The notes: generated by a model from the letters alone, not told the origin. A DNA stretch of 29,623 nt from Actinomycetota bacterium (GCA_019348575.1 JAHWJE010000001.1:1-29623), one strand, 5' to 3'. Positions 6,612 to 13,773 are shown, counted from the first letter of the stretch. A program made the numbers and translations.

Positions 6612-6913
6612 TCGTCTACCACGGCACAACCATCGACTGCCTCGAGGGCATCAAGCGCGAGGGCCTGCGGCCCGGCACCTACGTCGCGCCGAACATCGCG
6701 CTCGCGCGCGACTACGCCTACGACCGGGCGATTACGATCGGCGCCGACTCCTGCGTCGTGTTCACGCTCGACGTACCCGACCGGACGGTCGAGCGGGTCG
6801 AGGCCTGGTGGTGGACCGGCGAGCAGCTGCTGCTGCCGCTCGGCTGCACGCCCGAGTGCATCCTCGAGATCGACGACTCCGACCCGCGCCCCTTCCAGTC
6901 GGTGGAAGGCTAG
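6608..6913 (+). CDS. single-domain ADP-ribosyltransferase-like protein
   Basis: The 101-residue protein starts IVYHGT and continues with a helix leading to EGLRPG, a strand with TYVAPNIALARDYAY, strands with VVFTLDVP, and an ending strand PECILEI. This order (His-Gly-Thr in the first strand, an Ala/Tyr helix, and a late Pro-Glu before the last strand) is that of stand-alone ADP-ribosyltransferase folds such as the RNA 2'-phosphotransferase/PARP-like superfamily. His5, the Tyr of DYAY and the Glu of PECI are candidate NAD-contacting residues. The substrate, if any, is unknown. The upstream in-frame extension to 6506 overlaps moeA and looks non-coding. No partner gene that would make it a toxin-antitoxin pair is adjacent. 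A perfect hairpin follows at 6941-6960. Confidence 0.65.
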   Translation: MIVYHGTTIDCLEGIKREGLRPGTYVAPNIALARDYAYDRAITIGADSCVVFTLDVPDRTVERVEAWWWTGEQLLLPLGCTPECILEIDDSDPRPFQSVEG

Positions 6914-6940
6914 GCCGCCGGGTTCCGGCAGACAGAGGTA

Positions 6941-6960
6941 CTCGCTGCTGCGGCAGCGAG
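6941..6960. terminator. bidirectional hairpin between convergent genes
   Basis: CTCGCTGC and GCAGCGAG form a perfect 8-bp stem with the tetraloop TGCG. It lies midway between the ends of the ART-like gene (plus) and the MFS gene (minus), so it can serve both. Confidence 0.6.
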
Positions 6961-6962
6961 CG

Positions 6963-8207
6963 TCACCGTGCCACCGCGGCCGGGAGGCGATCCGACAGCG
7001 GCCTGAGGATCGCGTAGCCGAGCAGCGCGGCGGCGGCGAGAACGAAGATCGCGACGCGGCTGGCGTCGAACTCCGACAGGCCGGCGAGCTCGGTCATCAC
7101 GAGGATCGTGGCGCCCCACAGCACGAGCGGCCCGAAGCCCGTAGACAGCTTGCCGACGAGCGCGTAGAGGCCGAAGTCCTCGCCGCGGCGTTCCTCGGGC
7201 ACGAGGCGCAGCAGGAACACGCGGTCGACGGCCGACAGCGACCCCAGCGCGATGCCGATCAGCGGCCCGAGCACCCACAGCAGCGCGCTCGAGCCGGTGC
7301 CCGCGCCGACGACGAGCGCGGCGACCGTCATCGCGAGGGTGCCCAGCACGACGCGCCGCGGGCCGATCCGCTCGGCGAGCATGCCCGCGCCGATCGCCCC
7401 GCCGATCGCCGCGACCGTCGAGATCGCGAGCAGCAGGTCGATGTCGCGGCCGTCGAAGTCGCCGGTGCGCCGCGCGTAGACGGTCATGAACGCCAGCACG
7501 GTCGCGATCGCGTCGACGTAGAAGAAGCGCGCGAGCAGCAGCCGCCCGTGCGGCTCGCGGCGCGCGCGGCGGACCGTCGCCGCGAGCTGCGCGAACGGGC
7601 CGATCGCCGGCCGCGGGCCCGGCTCGCGGTGCTCGCGGACGAGCACGAAGAGCGGCAGCGCGCACAGCCCGAACAGCGCGGCGCCGGGCAGGAACGCGCG
7701 CTGCGCGTGCCCGTCGGTGGCGATCATGCCGATCAGCGCCAGCGCCGTCAGCGAGCCGATGTATCCGACGGCGACGCCGATGCCCGACACGCGCGCCCGG
7801 GCGCGCTCGGGCGCGACCTCGCCCAGCAGCGGGTGGTACTGCGAGTCCGAGACGTTGAACGCGAACGTCGCGATGGCGCCGACGACGAGCGCCAGCAGGA
7901 CCGATTCGACGACGCCGAGCAGCCCCGTGGCCGTGACGCACACGAGCGTGAAGACGATCAGGATCGGCTTGTGGCGCCCGCGACGGTCCGCCAGCGCGCC
8001 GATCAGCGGCAGCGCGACGACGAGCGCCAGCGACACCGCCGCCACCATCAGGCCGACGTAGATGTCCGGCTGGCCGCGCTCCTCGACGATCCAGTCGTTG
8101 AAGTAGCGCGTCACGACCACGAACGAGAAGATCGTGTTCGCGAAGTCGTAGAGCACCCATCCGACGACCGGCGGGCTCAGCAGGCGCCAGCGGTCGTCGT
8201 TCTGCAC
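6963..8207 (-). CDS. MFS permease, UMF1/Atg22-like
   Basis: The 414-residue protein has about twelve hydrophobic segments. The N-terminus WVLYDFANTIFSFVVVTRYF is the signature of the UMF1 (Atg22-related) branch of the major facilitator superfamily. The loop ADRRGRHKP between helices 2 and 3 is the usual MFS motif A. Members are proposed exporters of amino acids or other small solutes; the substrate here cannot be told. I chose GTG 8207 because TACGCT is 7 nt upstream and the conserved helix 1 begins about 14 residues later. The longer frame continuing to 9419 is the shadow of the genes upstream. It directly follows the truncated mntH and its promoter lies in the region where the mntH C-terminus should be. 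Confidence 0.85.
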   Translation of the reverse strand: MQNDDRWRLLSPPVVGWVLYDFANTIFSFVVVTRYFNDWIVEERGQPDIYVGLMVAAVSLALVVALPLIGALADRRGRHKPILIVFTLVCVTATGLLGVVESVLLALVVGAIATFAFNVSDSQYHPLLGEVAPERARARVSGIGVAVGYIGSLTALALIGMIATDGHAQRAFLPGAALFGLCALPLFVLVREHREPGPRPAIGPFAQLAATVRRARREPHGRLLLARFFYVDAIATVLAFMTVYARRTGDFDGRDIDLLLAISTVAAIGGAIGAGMLAERIGPRRVVLGTLAMTVAALVVGAGTGSSALLWVLGPLIGIALGSLSAVDRVFLLRLVPEERRGEDFGLYALVGKLSTGFGPLVLWGATILVMTELAGLSEFDASRVAIFVLAAAALLGYAILRPLSDRLPAAVAR

Positions 8208-8950
8208 GCGGCGCAGCGTAAGCCCTCTGCAGGCCCGAGCGCCTCGCGGCGCCGGGCGCGCGCCGCAGCCGCGGCTGGGCGCGCACGGGGTGCTGGCCAC
8301 AGCACGTGTGGATGCCGCATGACGGTCGCGCCGATGATCCCCATCGCGAGAAACAGCGACTCCGAGCCGGCGAACTTGGGGACCAGGCCGTCCGCGATGC
8401 CGGCCGCGGACTGGTTGCCGACGACGACGAGGTCGTAGAGGAAGCCCAGCGCGACGAGGCCCAGCAGGGCAGCGATCGCAAGCTCGAACGGGCGGTAGCC
8501 GCGCTGGTCGAGCACGAGGATCGCGAACGCCACGACGGCCGTGATCAGCCCGGCCGGAAACAGGGCGATCCCGAACAGCAGGTTCAGGCCGATCGCGGCG
8601 CCGACGAACTCGGCGAGGTCGGTCGCGATCGCGACGATCTCGGCCTGGATCCAGAGAAAGAGGTTCGTCGCGCGCGGAAAGCTCTCGCGGCACAGCTCGG
8701 CGAGGTTGCGCCCGGAAGCGAGCCCCGCCTTCGCCGACAGGTACTGCACGAGCATCGCCATGAGGTTCGCCATCACGACGACCCACACGAGCAGGTAGCC
8801 GAAGCGCGCGCCGCTCTCGATGTTCGTCGCGAAGTTGCCGGGGTCGACGTATGCGACGGCGGCGACGAACGCCGGACCGAGCAGCGCGAGGCGACCGCGC
8901 ACGGGGCCGCGCGCGCGCACGACGCGCAGCGGGGTCAGCACCTGCGCCAC
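8177..8950 (-). pseudogene. mntH: MntH (NRAMP) gene lacking its C-terminal half
   Basis: NRAMP proteins import Mn2+ (and Fe2+) with protons. From GTG 8950, 14 nt after the regulator's stop, the frame encodes a clean NRAMP N-terminal half. Helix 1 carries the metal-binding DPGN, followed by ESGARFGYLL; later segments carry IATDLAEFVGAAIGLNLLFG and helix 6 with GIIGATVM. Homology stops after this Met (base 8318). The next residues read RHPHVLWPAP and then an Ala/Arg tail of about 46 codons that overlaps the MFS gene and stops at 8177. About 200 residues, including helices 7-11, are missing, and there is no room for them in another frame. The protein as encoded should not transport. Confidence 0.85.
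8215..8220 (-). promoter_or_regulatory. -10 box TACGCT, leaderless spacing, MFS gene
   Basis: TACGCT on the minus strand is 7 nt before GTG 8207. It lies inside the non-homologous tail of the truncated mntH frame. Confidence 0.4.
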
Positions 8951-8964
8951 CGCGTCGGCCCCGG

Positions 8965-9651
8965 CTACTGCTCCGTGCGGCTGACCCGCATCGCGCGACA
9001 CAGCGGCAGCCCGAGCACGTGCGTGCGGCGGGCGAAGCGCACGGTGCACGGCCCCTCGAAGGGCTGGCGGTCGAGCACCTCGAGCTCGTCGCCCACGCGG
9101 ACGCCGAGCCCGGACAGGTAGCGCAGCATCTCGGGGTCGGCGTCCGAGACGCGCACGAAGCGCCCGCGCGCGCCGACCGGGAGGCTGTCGAGCGCCTCGC
9201 TCTGCCCCTCGTCGATGACGAGATCGCGGTCCGGGATCGGGTCGCCGTGCGGATCGTGCGTCGGGTCGCCGAGCTTCGCGGCGATCCGCGCCTCGAGATC
9301 CTCCGAGAGCACGTGCTCGAGCGCGTCGGCCTCCTCGTGCACGCGATCCCACGGAACGTCCAGGTGCTCGGCGAGGTAGAGCTCCAGCAGCCGGTGATGG
9401 CGCAGCATCTCCAGCGCAAGCCGCTCGCCGGCAGCGGTCAGGCGCACGCCGTGGTAGGGCTCGTGGATCGCCAGGCCGCGCTCGGCGAGCTTCTTGACCA
9501 TCGCCGAGGCCGACGCCGGGGTCACGCCGCAGCGGGCGGCGAGCGCGTTGGTGCTCACGGCGTCGCCGCCCGCTTGGCGCTGCAGCGAGTAGATCGACTT
9601 CGCGTAGTCCTCGATCGCGTTGCTCTGGCCGGTGCCCTGGGTCGTCGACAT
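8965..9651 (-). CDS. mntR: DtxR/MntR-family manganese-type metalloregulator
   Basis: The 228-residue protein has a winged helix (residues 11-75; VTPASASAMVKKLAERGL is the recognition region), a DtxR dimerisation and metal-binding domain (78-150, with HHRLLELYL, VHEEADALEHVLSED and a GDPTHDPHGDPIP loop) and a C-terminal FeoA/SH3-like domain (about 155-228). In IdeR/DtxR the motif VHDEAC places a metal-binding Cys102; here the matching residue is Asp109, a change associated with Mn2+ rather than Fe2+ sensing. With Mn2+ bound it should repress transporter genes. mntH starts 14 nt downstream. TAGTAC 7 nt before ATG 9651 is the likely -10 box, so the gene has its own promoter although the ZIP gene ends only 10 nt upstream. 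Confidence 0.85.
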   Translation of the reverse strand: MSTTQGTGQSNAIEDYAKSIYSLQRQAGGDAVSTNALAARCGVTPASASAMVKKLAERGLAIHEPYHGVRLTAAGERLALEMLRHHRLLELYLAEHLDVPWDRVHEEADALEHVLSEDLEARIAAKLGDPTHDPHGDPIPDRDLVIDEGQSEALDSLPVGARGRFVRVSDADPEMLRYLSGLGVRVGDELEVLDRQPFEGPCTVRFARRTHVLGLPLCRAMRVSRTEQ

Positions 9652-9658
9652 GTTGGCG

Positions 9659-9664
9659 GTACTA
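9659..9664 (-). promoter_or_regulatory. -10 box TAGTAC for mntR, built from the ZIP stop codon
   Basis: TAGTAC lies 7 nt before ATG 9651. Its first three bases are the TAG stop of the upstream ZIP gene (9664-9662). Confidence 0.45.
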
Positions 9665-10873
9665 CACGGTGACGAGCAGCCCGGTCGTGAACATCAGCGC
9701 CAGACCCGCCAGCACGCCCGCCACCACGCGCGGCTGCAGGCCGCGCTCGCCGTCGGCGCGCAGCGAGGGAGCGAGCTGGACGATCACCTGGGCGATCGCG
9801 CCCGCCCCGGCGCCGAAGAGAAACGCGGCCACCGAGTTGTTGAACGCCGAGGCCCCGATCCAGGCGCCGAGCACGGCCGGCGCGCCGGCGATCAGGCCGA
9901 GCGCCGCCAGGCGCCCCAGCGAGGGGCGCGAACCGGCGATCGGCGCGACGATCGCCAGGCCCTCGGTCGTGTTGTGCAATGCGAAGCCGACCACGAGGAA
10001 GGCGCCGAGCGCGAGCGCGCCGGTCGTGTAGGCGGTCCCGATCGCAAGGCCCTCGCCGAGGTTGTGCAGGCCGATGCCGACGGCGATCAGCATCGCGAGC
10101 GCGGGTCCGCTCGCGCCCGCGGCGGCGCGCGCGCGGCTGCGCTGCGCGAGCCACGAGCTCACGCCCGTGAGCGCGAGGTACGCCACGACCGCGCCGACGA
10201 TCACGAGCGTCACGCCGCCGAACGCCTGCGACCCCTCCCCCGCGAGCTCGACGCCCTCGAGCGTCGCGTCGATCGCGAGGAAGCCGAGCAGCCCGACGGT
10301 GAGCGCCATCAGCGCGCGCAGCCAGGCCGGCGGGATGCGCCGGATCCAGGGCAGCCAGAGCATGCCGAGCGCGATCGGGATCACGCCGACGTAGACGCCC
10401 AGCAGCGCCATCAGCCCGTAGAAGCCGGCGTCCGCCGAGGGGGTCTGGACCGCGACCGCGATCTCGTGCGCGATCGTCGCGCCGGACGAGGTCAGCAGCG
10501 AGACCTCGTAGGCCTCGCCCTCGACCCACGGCTGCGCGATGACGAGCTTCTCCGAGGACAGGCGCCCGATCGGCTCGGGCGCCCCCTGAAAGGACGTGAA
10601 CGCGTCGTTGACCGCGACCTGGGCGATCGCGACGGGATCGGGGCCGTCGTTTCTCACCGTCAGCTCGATGCGGCCCGGCTGCAGCACCGTTCGCTCGACG
10701 GCGAGCTCCTCGGCCGGCGGCCCGCGCCGCTCGCCGAGGCCCGGGCCCCCGAGCGCCGCGAACGATCCGACCGCGGCGATGATCAGCAGCAGGGGAACGA
10801 GCCCGAGCACCCACGACGGTACGCCGCGCGTGACGTCGCGCGCGCCCTGCGCGGTGGCCTGCCCGGCTTCCAT
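9662..10873 (-). CDS. ZIP-family metal permease with N-terminal ectodomain
   Basis: The 403-residue protein starts at ATG 10873, overlapping the oxidase stop by one base (TGATG). One N-terminal membrane helix (near 20-45) is followed by about 110 residues of strand-rich extracellular sequence (for example RIELTVRNDGPDPVAIAQVAV). About seven more helices follow from residue 145. The ZIP signatures GIGLHNLGEGLAIG and GFALHNTTEGLAIV supply the HNxxEG metal-binding motifs of helices 4 and 5. ZIP proteins carry divalent metals (Zn2+, Fe2+, Mn2+) into the cytoplasm. The added ectodomain and tight coupling to a secreted multicopper oxidase suggest oxidase-assisted or oxidase-protected metal handling; this is inference. 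Confidence 0.88.
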   Translation of the reverse strand: MEAGQATAQGARDVTRGVPSWVLGLVPLLLIIAAVGSFAALGGPGLGERRGPPAEELAVERTVLQPGRIELTVRNDGPDPVAIAQVAVNDAFTSFQGAPEPIGRLSSEKLVIAQPWVEGEAYEVSLLTSSGATIAHEIAVAVQTPSADAGFYGLMALLGVYVGVIPIALGMLWLPWIRRIPPAWLRALMALTVGLLGFLAIDATLEGVELAGEGSQAFGGVTLVIVGAVVAYLALTGVSSWLAQRSRARAAAGASGPALAMLIAVGIGLHNLGEGLAIGTAYTTGALALGAFLVVGFALHNTTEGLAIVAPIAGSRPSLGRLAALGLIAGAPAVLGAWIGASAFNNSVAAFLFGAGAGAIAQVIVQLAPSLRADGERGLQPRVVAGVLAGLALMFTTGLLVTV

Positions 10874-11912
10874 CAGTCGGTGACCTCGAAGAACCCCATC
10901 CAGCCGAGCTCGGTGAACTCCGACTGGTGGGCGTGGAACATGTACCTGCCGGTGTACGGGAAGCGCATCTCGAGGATCCCGCGCTGGCCCTGGCAGAGCA
11001 TCACGGTGTCCGTGAGCTCGCCGGCCTGCTTCGACGTCCCGGTGGGGATGTAGTCGAAGAAGTTGCCGTGCAGGTGAAACGAGTTGATCAGGTCGTACTC
11101 GAGGACGTTGACGAGGTAGACGCGCACGAGCTCGTCCTTCTTGATGCGGATCGGCTTCTCGGAGTAGGCGAAGCCGATCGTGTTCGCCGCGTAGATCTCG
11201 TTCGCGCGGTCGAAGTTCGTGTCGAACCCGTTCATGACCATGACCATCTCGTCGGCCTGCTCGCGCGGGTCCTTCGGGTCGATCAGGAACGCGCCGTACA
11301 GGCCCTTTGCGATGTGCTCGGCGAGCGGGCGCACGTGGCAGTGGTAGAGGTGCAGGCCGTACGGCGTCGCGTCGAACTCGTAGACCGTCTCGCCGCCGGG
11401 CGGGATGTCGCCCGGCCCGACCCCGGCGACGCCGTCCATCGCGGCCGGATGGATGCCGTGGAAGTGGATCGTGTGCGGGTGGCGGCCGCCGTTGACGAAG
11501 CGGATCCGCAGGCGGTCGCCCTCCGTCGCGCGGAGCGTCGGCCCTGGGATGCGACCGTTGTAGGACCAGGCGGCGAACCTCACCCCCGGCGCGACCTCGA
11601 TCTCCTGCTCGGCGGCAGCGATCGTCCACTCGCGCAGCGTGCGCCCGTTGGGCAGGCGGCTCACCTTGCCCGCGTCGAAGTCGCGCAGGATCAGGTGGGG
11701 TCGAAGCCGTTGGCGCGGTGGTCGACCTCGCCGCCGCGAAAGCCGGCGTGTCCGTTGCGCGCGTGCTCGGCCGCGCCGCCGCCTGCGCTCACGGGGTGCT
11801 CGGCGGCGGCCGCGTTGCCGTGCGAATGGGGAATCGCGGCGTGCAGCGCCGTCGCGCCGAGGCCGGCGGCGGGAATCGCGCTCAGTAGGCGGCGGCGAGT
11901 GAGACGAGGCAC
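10873..11912 (-). pseudogene. Tat-exported two-domain multicopper oxidase with one frameshift
   Basis: The N-terminal frame (GTG 11912 to a stop at 11691) has a twin-arginine signal (LTRRRLLSAIPAAG) and a His-rich stretch ending in NGFDPT. The rest lies in another frame ending at 10873. It contains PHTIHFHGIHP, LHLYHCHVRPLAEHI, INSFHLHGNFF and MFHAHQSEFTELGWMGFF, the copper-ligand motifs of two cupredoxin domains. Related oxidases continue GFDP-x-x-IL-x-x-FD-x-GK; one extra C in the C4 run (bases 11700-11697) restores exactly this (GFDPHLILRDFDAGK). So there is a one-base loss, either a real lesion or a homopolymer sequencing error. The repaired product would have 346 residues and act outside the membrane on metal ions or phenolics. 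It heads the oxidase-ZIP operon. Confidence 0.85.
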
Positions 11913-11918
11913 GCGATT

Positions 11919-11938
11919 GATTATGGCATGTCTAAATC
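11919..11938. promoter_or_regulatory. candidate DtxR/MntR-type operator
   Basis: GATTATGGCATGTCTAAATC is an imperfect inverted repeat (14 of 20 bases symmetric, centre CATG). It covers the -10 and most of the spacer of the oxidase promoter. The half-site TTTAGACATG resembles halves of DtxR-superfamily boxes. The mntR gene lies in the same cluster, which makes it the first candidate to bind. Confidence 0.4.
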
Positions 11939-11947
11939 TTTTGTCAG
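11920..11947 (-). promoter_or_regulatory. extended -10/-35 promoter of the oxidase-ZIP operon
   Basis: On the minus strand CTGACA (11947-11942) and CATAAT (11925-11920) are separated by 16 nt. TGC precedes CATAAT, giving an extended -10. CATAAT is 7 nt before GTG 11912. It is the strongest-looking promoter in the window and sits in an AT-rich island. Confidence 0.6.
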
Positions 11948-12054
11948 CGCTGCCGAGATGCCAGCTTTGCGAGCTGCGGACGGGCCGAGACGTTCCGCGC
12001 CGCCGGGGCAGCCGCTAGCGTAGGCGCCATCTGTACTCGAGACGGGAGAACTCA

Positions 12055-12327
12055 ATGACCAAGCAGGAGCTTGCACAGAAGGTGGCTTCGGACACCGGTC
12101 TCAGCGGTTCTGATGCGAAGGGCGCAGTTGACGCCACCTTTGACGCCATCGCCAGCGAGCTCGCCGGAGGGGGCGAGGTAGCCGTCGCGGGCTTCGGCAA
12201 GTTCAGCGTGAGCGAGCGCTCCGCCCGCGAGGGCCGCAACCCGGCAACCGGGGAGACGATTCAGATCGCCGCCAGCAAGGCTCCGAAGTTCTCGGCCGCT
12301 GCCGCGCTGAAGAAGGCGCTGAACTAG
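12055..12327 (+). CDS. hup: nucleoid protein HU
   Basis: The 90-residue product is a full-length HU/IHF-family protein. MTKQELAQKVA begins helix 1, VAVAGFGKFSV is the conserved strand before the DNA-binding arm, and the arm contains RNPATGETIQIAA with the Pro that intercalates in DNA; the C-terminal helix ends KKALN. HU dimers bend and compact DNA. A ribosome site (GGGAGAA) lies 5 to 6 nt before ATG 12055, so this gene, unlike many neighbours, is translated from a leader. It lacks the long Lys/Ala tail of mycobacterial and streptomycete HupB/HupS. Confidence 0.95.
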   Translation: MTKQELAQKVASDTGLSGSDAKGAVDATFDAIASELAGGGEVAVAGFGKFSVSERSAREGRNPATGETIQIAASKAPKFSAAAALKKALN

Positions 12328-12366
12328 CACGGTCGCGTCGGACGGCGCGGCCGGTGGCGCCTCCGT

Positions 12367-12827
12367 TCAGCATCGCCTCGACGTTCGACCCCGGCGGCTG
12401 CGGCAACCGGGGAGTTCGTCGTCGTGCTCAGGCCGGCCGGCGCAGGGCTTGCGGATCACGAGCTTCAGGCCGACCAGACCTCGTCGATCGCGCAGACCTT
12501 CACGTCCACGAGCCCGCGCGGCAGCGCGAGGTCGCGCACGACCTCCTCGGTGACGTCCGTCGGCAGCTTCGATGCGCGCTTGGGCCAGGCGACCCAGCCA
12601 TCCCCGCGCGCTGGAGCTTGGGTTGCAGGGTCGCAAGCCCGCGCTCGAGCTCGCGCCGCTGGGTCACGAACAGCATCGCGAGGTCGAGGTCGTCCGCCGG
12701 GGCGCTCGAGCACGTGCTCGCGTCGGGCAGCGCAGAACCCCTCCGGCGCGCCCGCGTGGTGCACGCGCATCCCGGCCTTGTAGCCGAGCTTTCGCACGAG
12801 CGGTGTGCCGGAATACCCCGCGGTCAC
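12367..12827 (-). pseudogene. DUF3052-type gene broken by three frameshifts
   Basis: GTG 12827 opens TAGYSGTPLVRKLGYKAGMRV followed by GAPEGF, the usual start of the DUF3052 family. The middle (ADDLDLAMLFVTQRRELERG) is in a second frame. The first frame then resumes with WVAWPKRASKLPTDVTEE and stops at 12465. The last part (GLKLVIRKP) is in a third frame that runs to 12367. The breaks lie near 12738, 12598 and 12470, each equivalent to one added or lost base, at least two of them in short G/C runs. Together the pieces cover the family's full length, so the gene was recently whole or the local sequence is poor. A TAGGCT box 6 nt before the GTG is intact. The family's function is not established. 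Confidence 0.75.
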
Positions 12828-12833
12828 AGGTGG

Positions 12834-12839
12834 AGCCTA
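12834..12839 (-). promoter_or_regulatory. -10 box TAGGCT, leaderless spacing
   Basis: TAGGCT is 6 nt before GTG 12827 of the broken DUF3052 gene. Confidence 0.45.
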
Positions 12840-12897
12840 GGCCCCGCCCCGCCCACGTCGCATCTCGTCGCCGCTGATGCCGACCCCAGGGCGCCAC

Positions 12898-12963
12898 CTC
12901 GCGTCACGGCCGCGCCTGCGCCCGACCCAGCGCGCGACGCTCGCGTCACGACCGGGCCTGCGC
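12898..12963. repeat. 24-bp direct repeat at the 3' end of a hydrolase gene
   Basis: Bases 12898-12921 and 12940-12963 match at 22 of 24 positions with a 42-nt period. The second copy holds the last codons and TGA of the hydrolase gene (minus strand); the first is a non-coding copy just beyond it. Confidence 0.6.
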
Positions 12964-13773
12964 GGCAACCTCCGCGATGAGCTTGGACACGCGCCCGCCC
13001 TGCCAGGCCAGCGGGGCGCGGCCCTCGTCCTCGACGACGAGGCGCCCGCGCGGCAGCAGCTCGGCATAGCGCCGCGCGACCTCCAGCGGGTGGCCGGGAT
13101 CGGCGTCGTCGCGGCTGCCGATGACGAGCGCCGCGCACTCGATCTGCTCGAGCGCGTGGAGATCCTCGAACGGCGCCGAGCGCGGGACCGCACGCAAGGC
13201 GTCCGCGACCGCATCGAGGTGCTCGTGCACGGCCATCCGCTGGCGCAGCGCGCGACCGACGCTCTCGCGCCAGGCCTCCGGGATCCGCTGCACGCCGAAC
13301 GCCTCCGCGAACCCCTCGATCCCGCCCGCGCGCAGCGCGTCGCTCAGCGCGTCCCAGCGCGCGAGCCGCTCGGGGTCGAGGTACTCGCCCGGATCGAACC
13401 CGGGCGTGATCGCGACGAGCCCGGCGACTCGCTCGGGCATCTCGAGCGCCAGCCGCAGACAGGTGTGCGCGCCCATCGAGACGCCGGCCAGAACCGCGCG
13501 CTCGACCTGCAGCGCGTCGAGCAGCAGCGTCAGGTCGCGACACAGCTCGCCATACGAGTAGGCATCGGGCGCCGGTGCCGGCGACGACGCGCCGTGCCCG
13601 CGCGCGTCGTAGGCGACCACGCGGTGCCCCGCGCGCTGCAGGGCGCTCGAGCCCATCACGACGTAGCGCCGCGACGCGGTCAGGCCGTGCAGCAGGACGA
13701 CCGGCGCCCCCTCACCCTCGTCGGTCGCCGCGAGCGTCACGCCCGCGCCCGCGTCGATCGTGCGCTCTGTCAT
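12946..13773 (-). CDS. alpha/beta hydrolase lacking the usual catalytic His
   Basis: The 275-residue protein has the hydrolase order: VVLLHGLTASR (oxyanion strand, near 25-35), YDARGHG near 55, nucleophile elbow GVSMG with Ser99, and an acid candidate in IGSRDDADPGHP. Where the catalytic His should follow the last strand it reads VVEDEGRAPLAWQGG, so Arg replaces His. I chose ATG 13773 (MTERTID) over the upstream 13797 start because AAGGCT, close to TAGGCT, lies 6 nt before it and the domain begins there. The substrate is unknown. A related set of actinobacterial hydrolases with the SPLAWQGG ending may share this loss, so it could be a family property and not a local mutation. Confidence 0.8.
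   Translation of the reverse strand: MTERTIDAGAGVTLAATDEGEGAPVVLLHGLTASRRYVVMGSSALQRAGHRVVAYDARGHGASSPAPAPDAYSYGELCRDLTLLLDALQVERAVLAGVSMGAHTCLRLALEMPERVAGLVAITPGFDPGEYLDPERLARWDALSDALRAGGIEGFAEAFGVQRIPEAWRESVGRALRQRMAVHEHLDAVADALRAVPRSAPFEDLHALEQIECAALVIGSRDDADPGHPLEVARRYAELLPRGRLVVEDEGRAPLAWQGGRVSKLIAEVAAQARS

Noticed and set aside
8177..9352. using the full 391-codon frame as a longer MntH
   Set aside because: Residues before GTG 8950 are the shadow of mntR; NRAMP homology begins just after this GTG.
12344..12361. hairpin GGCGC/GCGCC after hup
   Set aside because: Only 5 bp with an 8-nt loop in GC-rich sequence; too weak to call a terminator.
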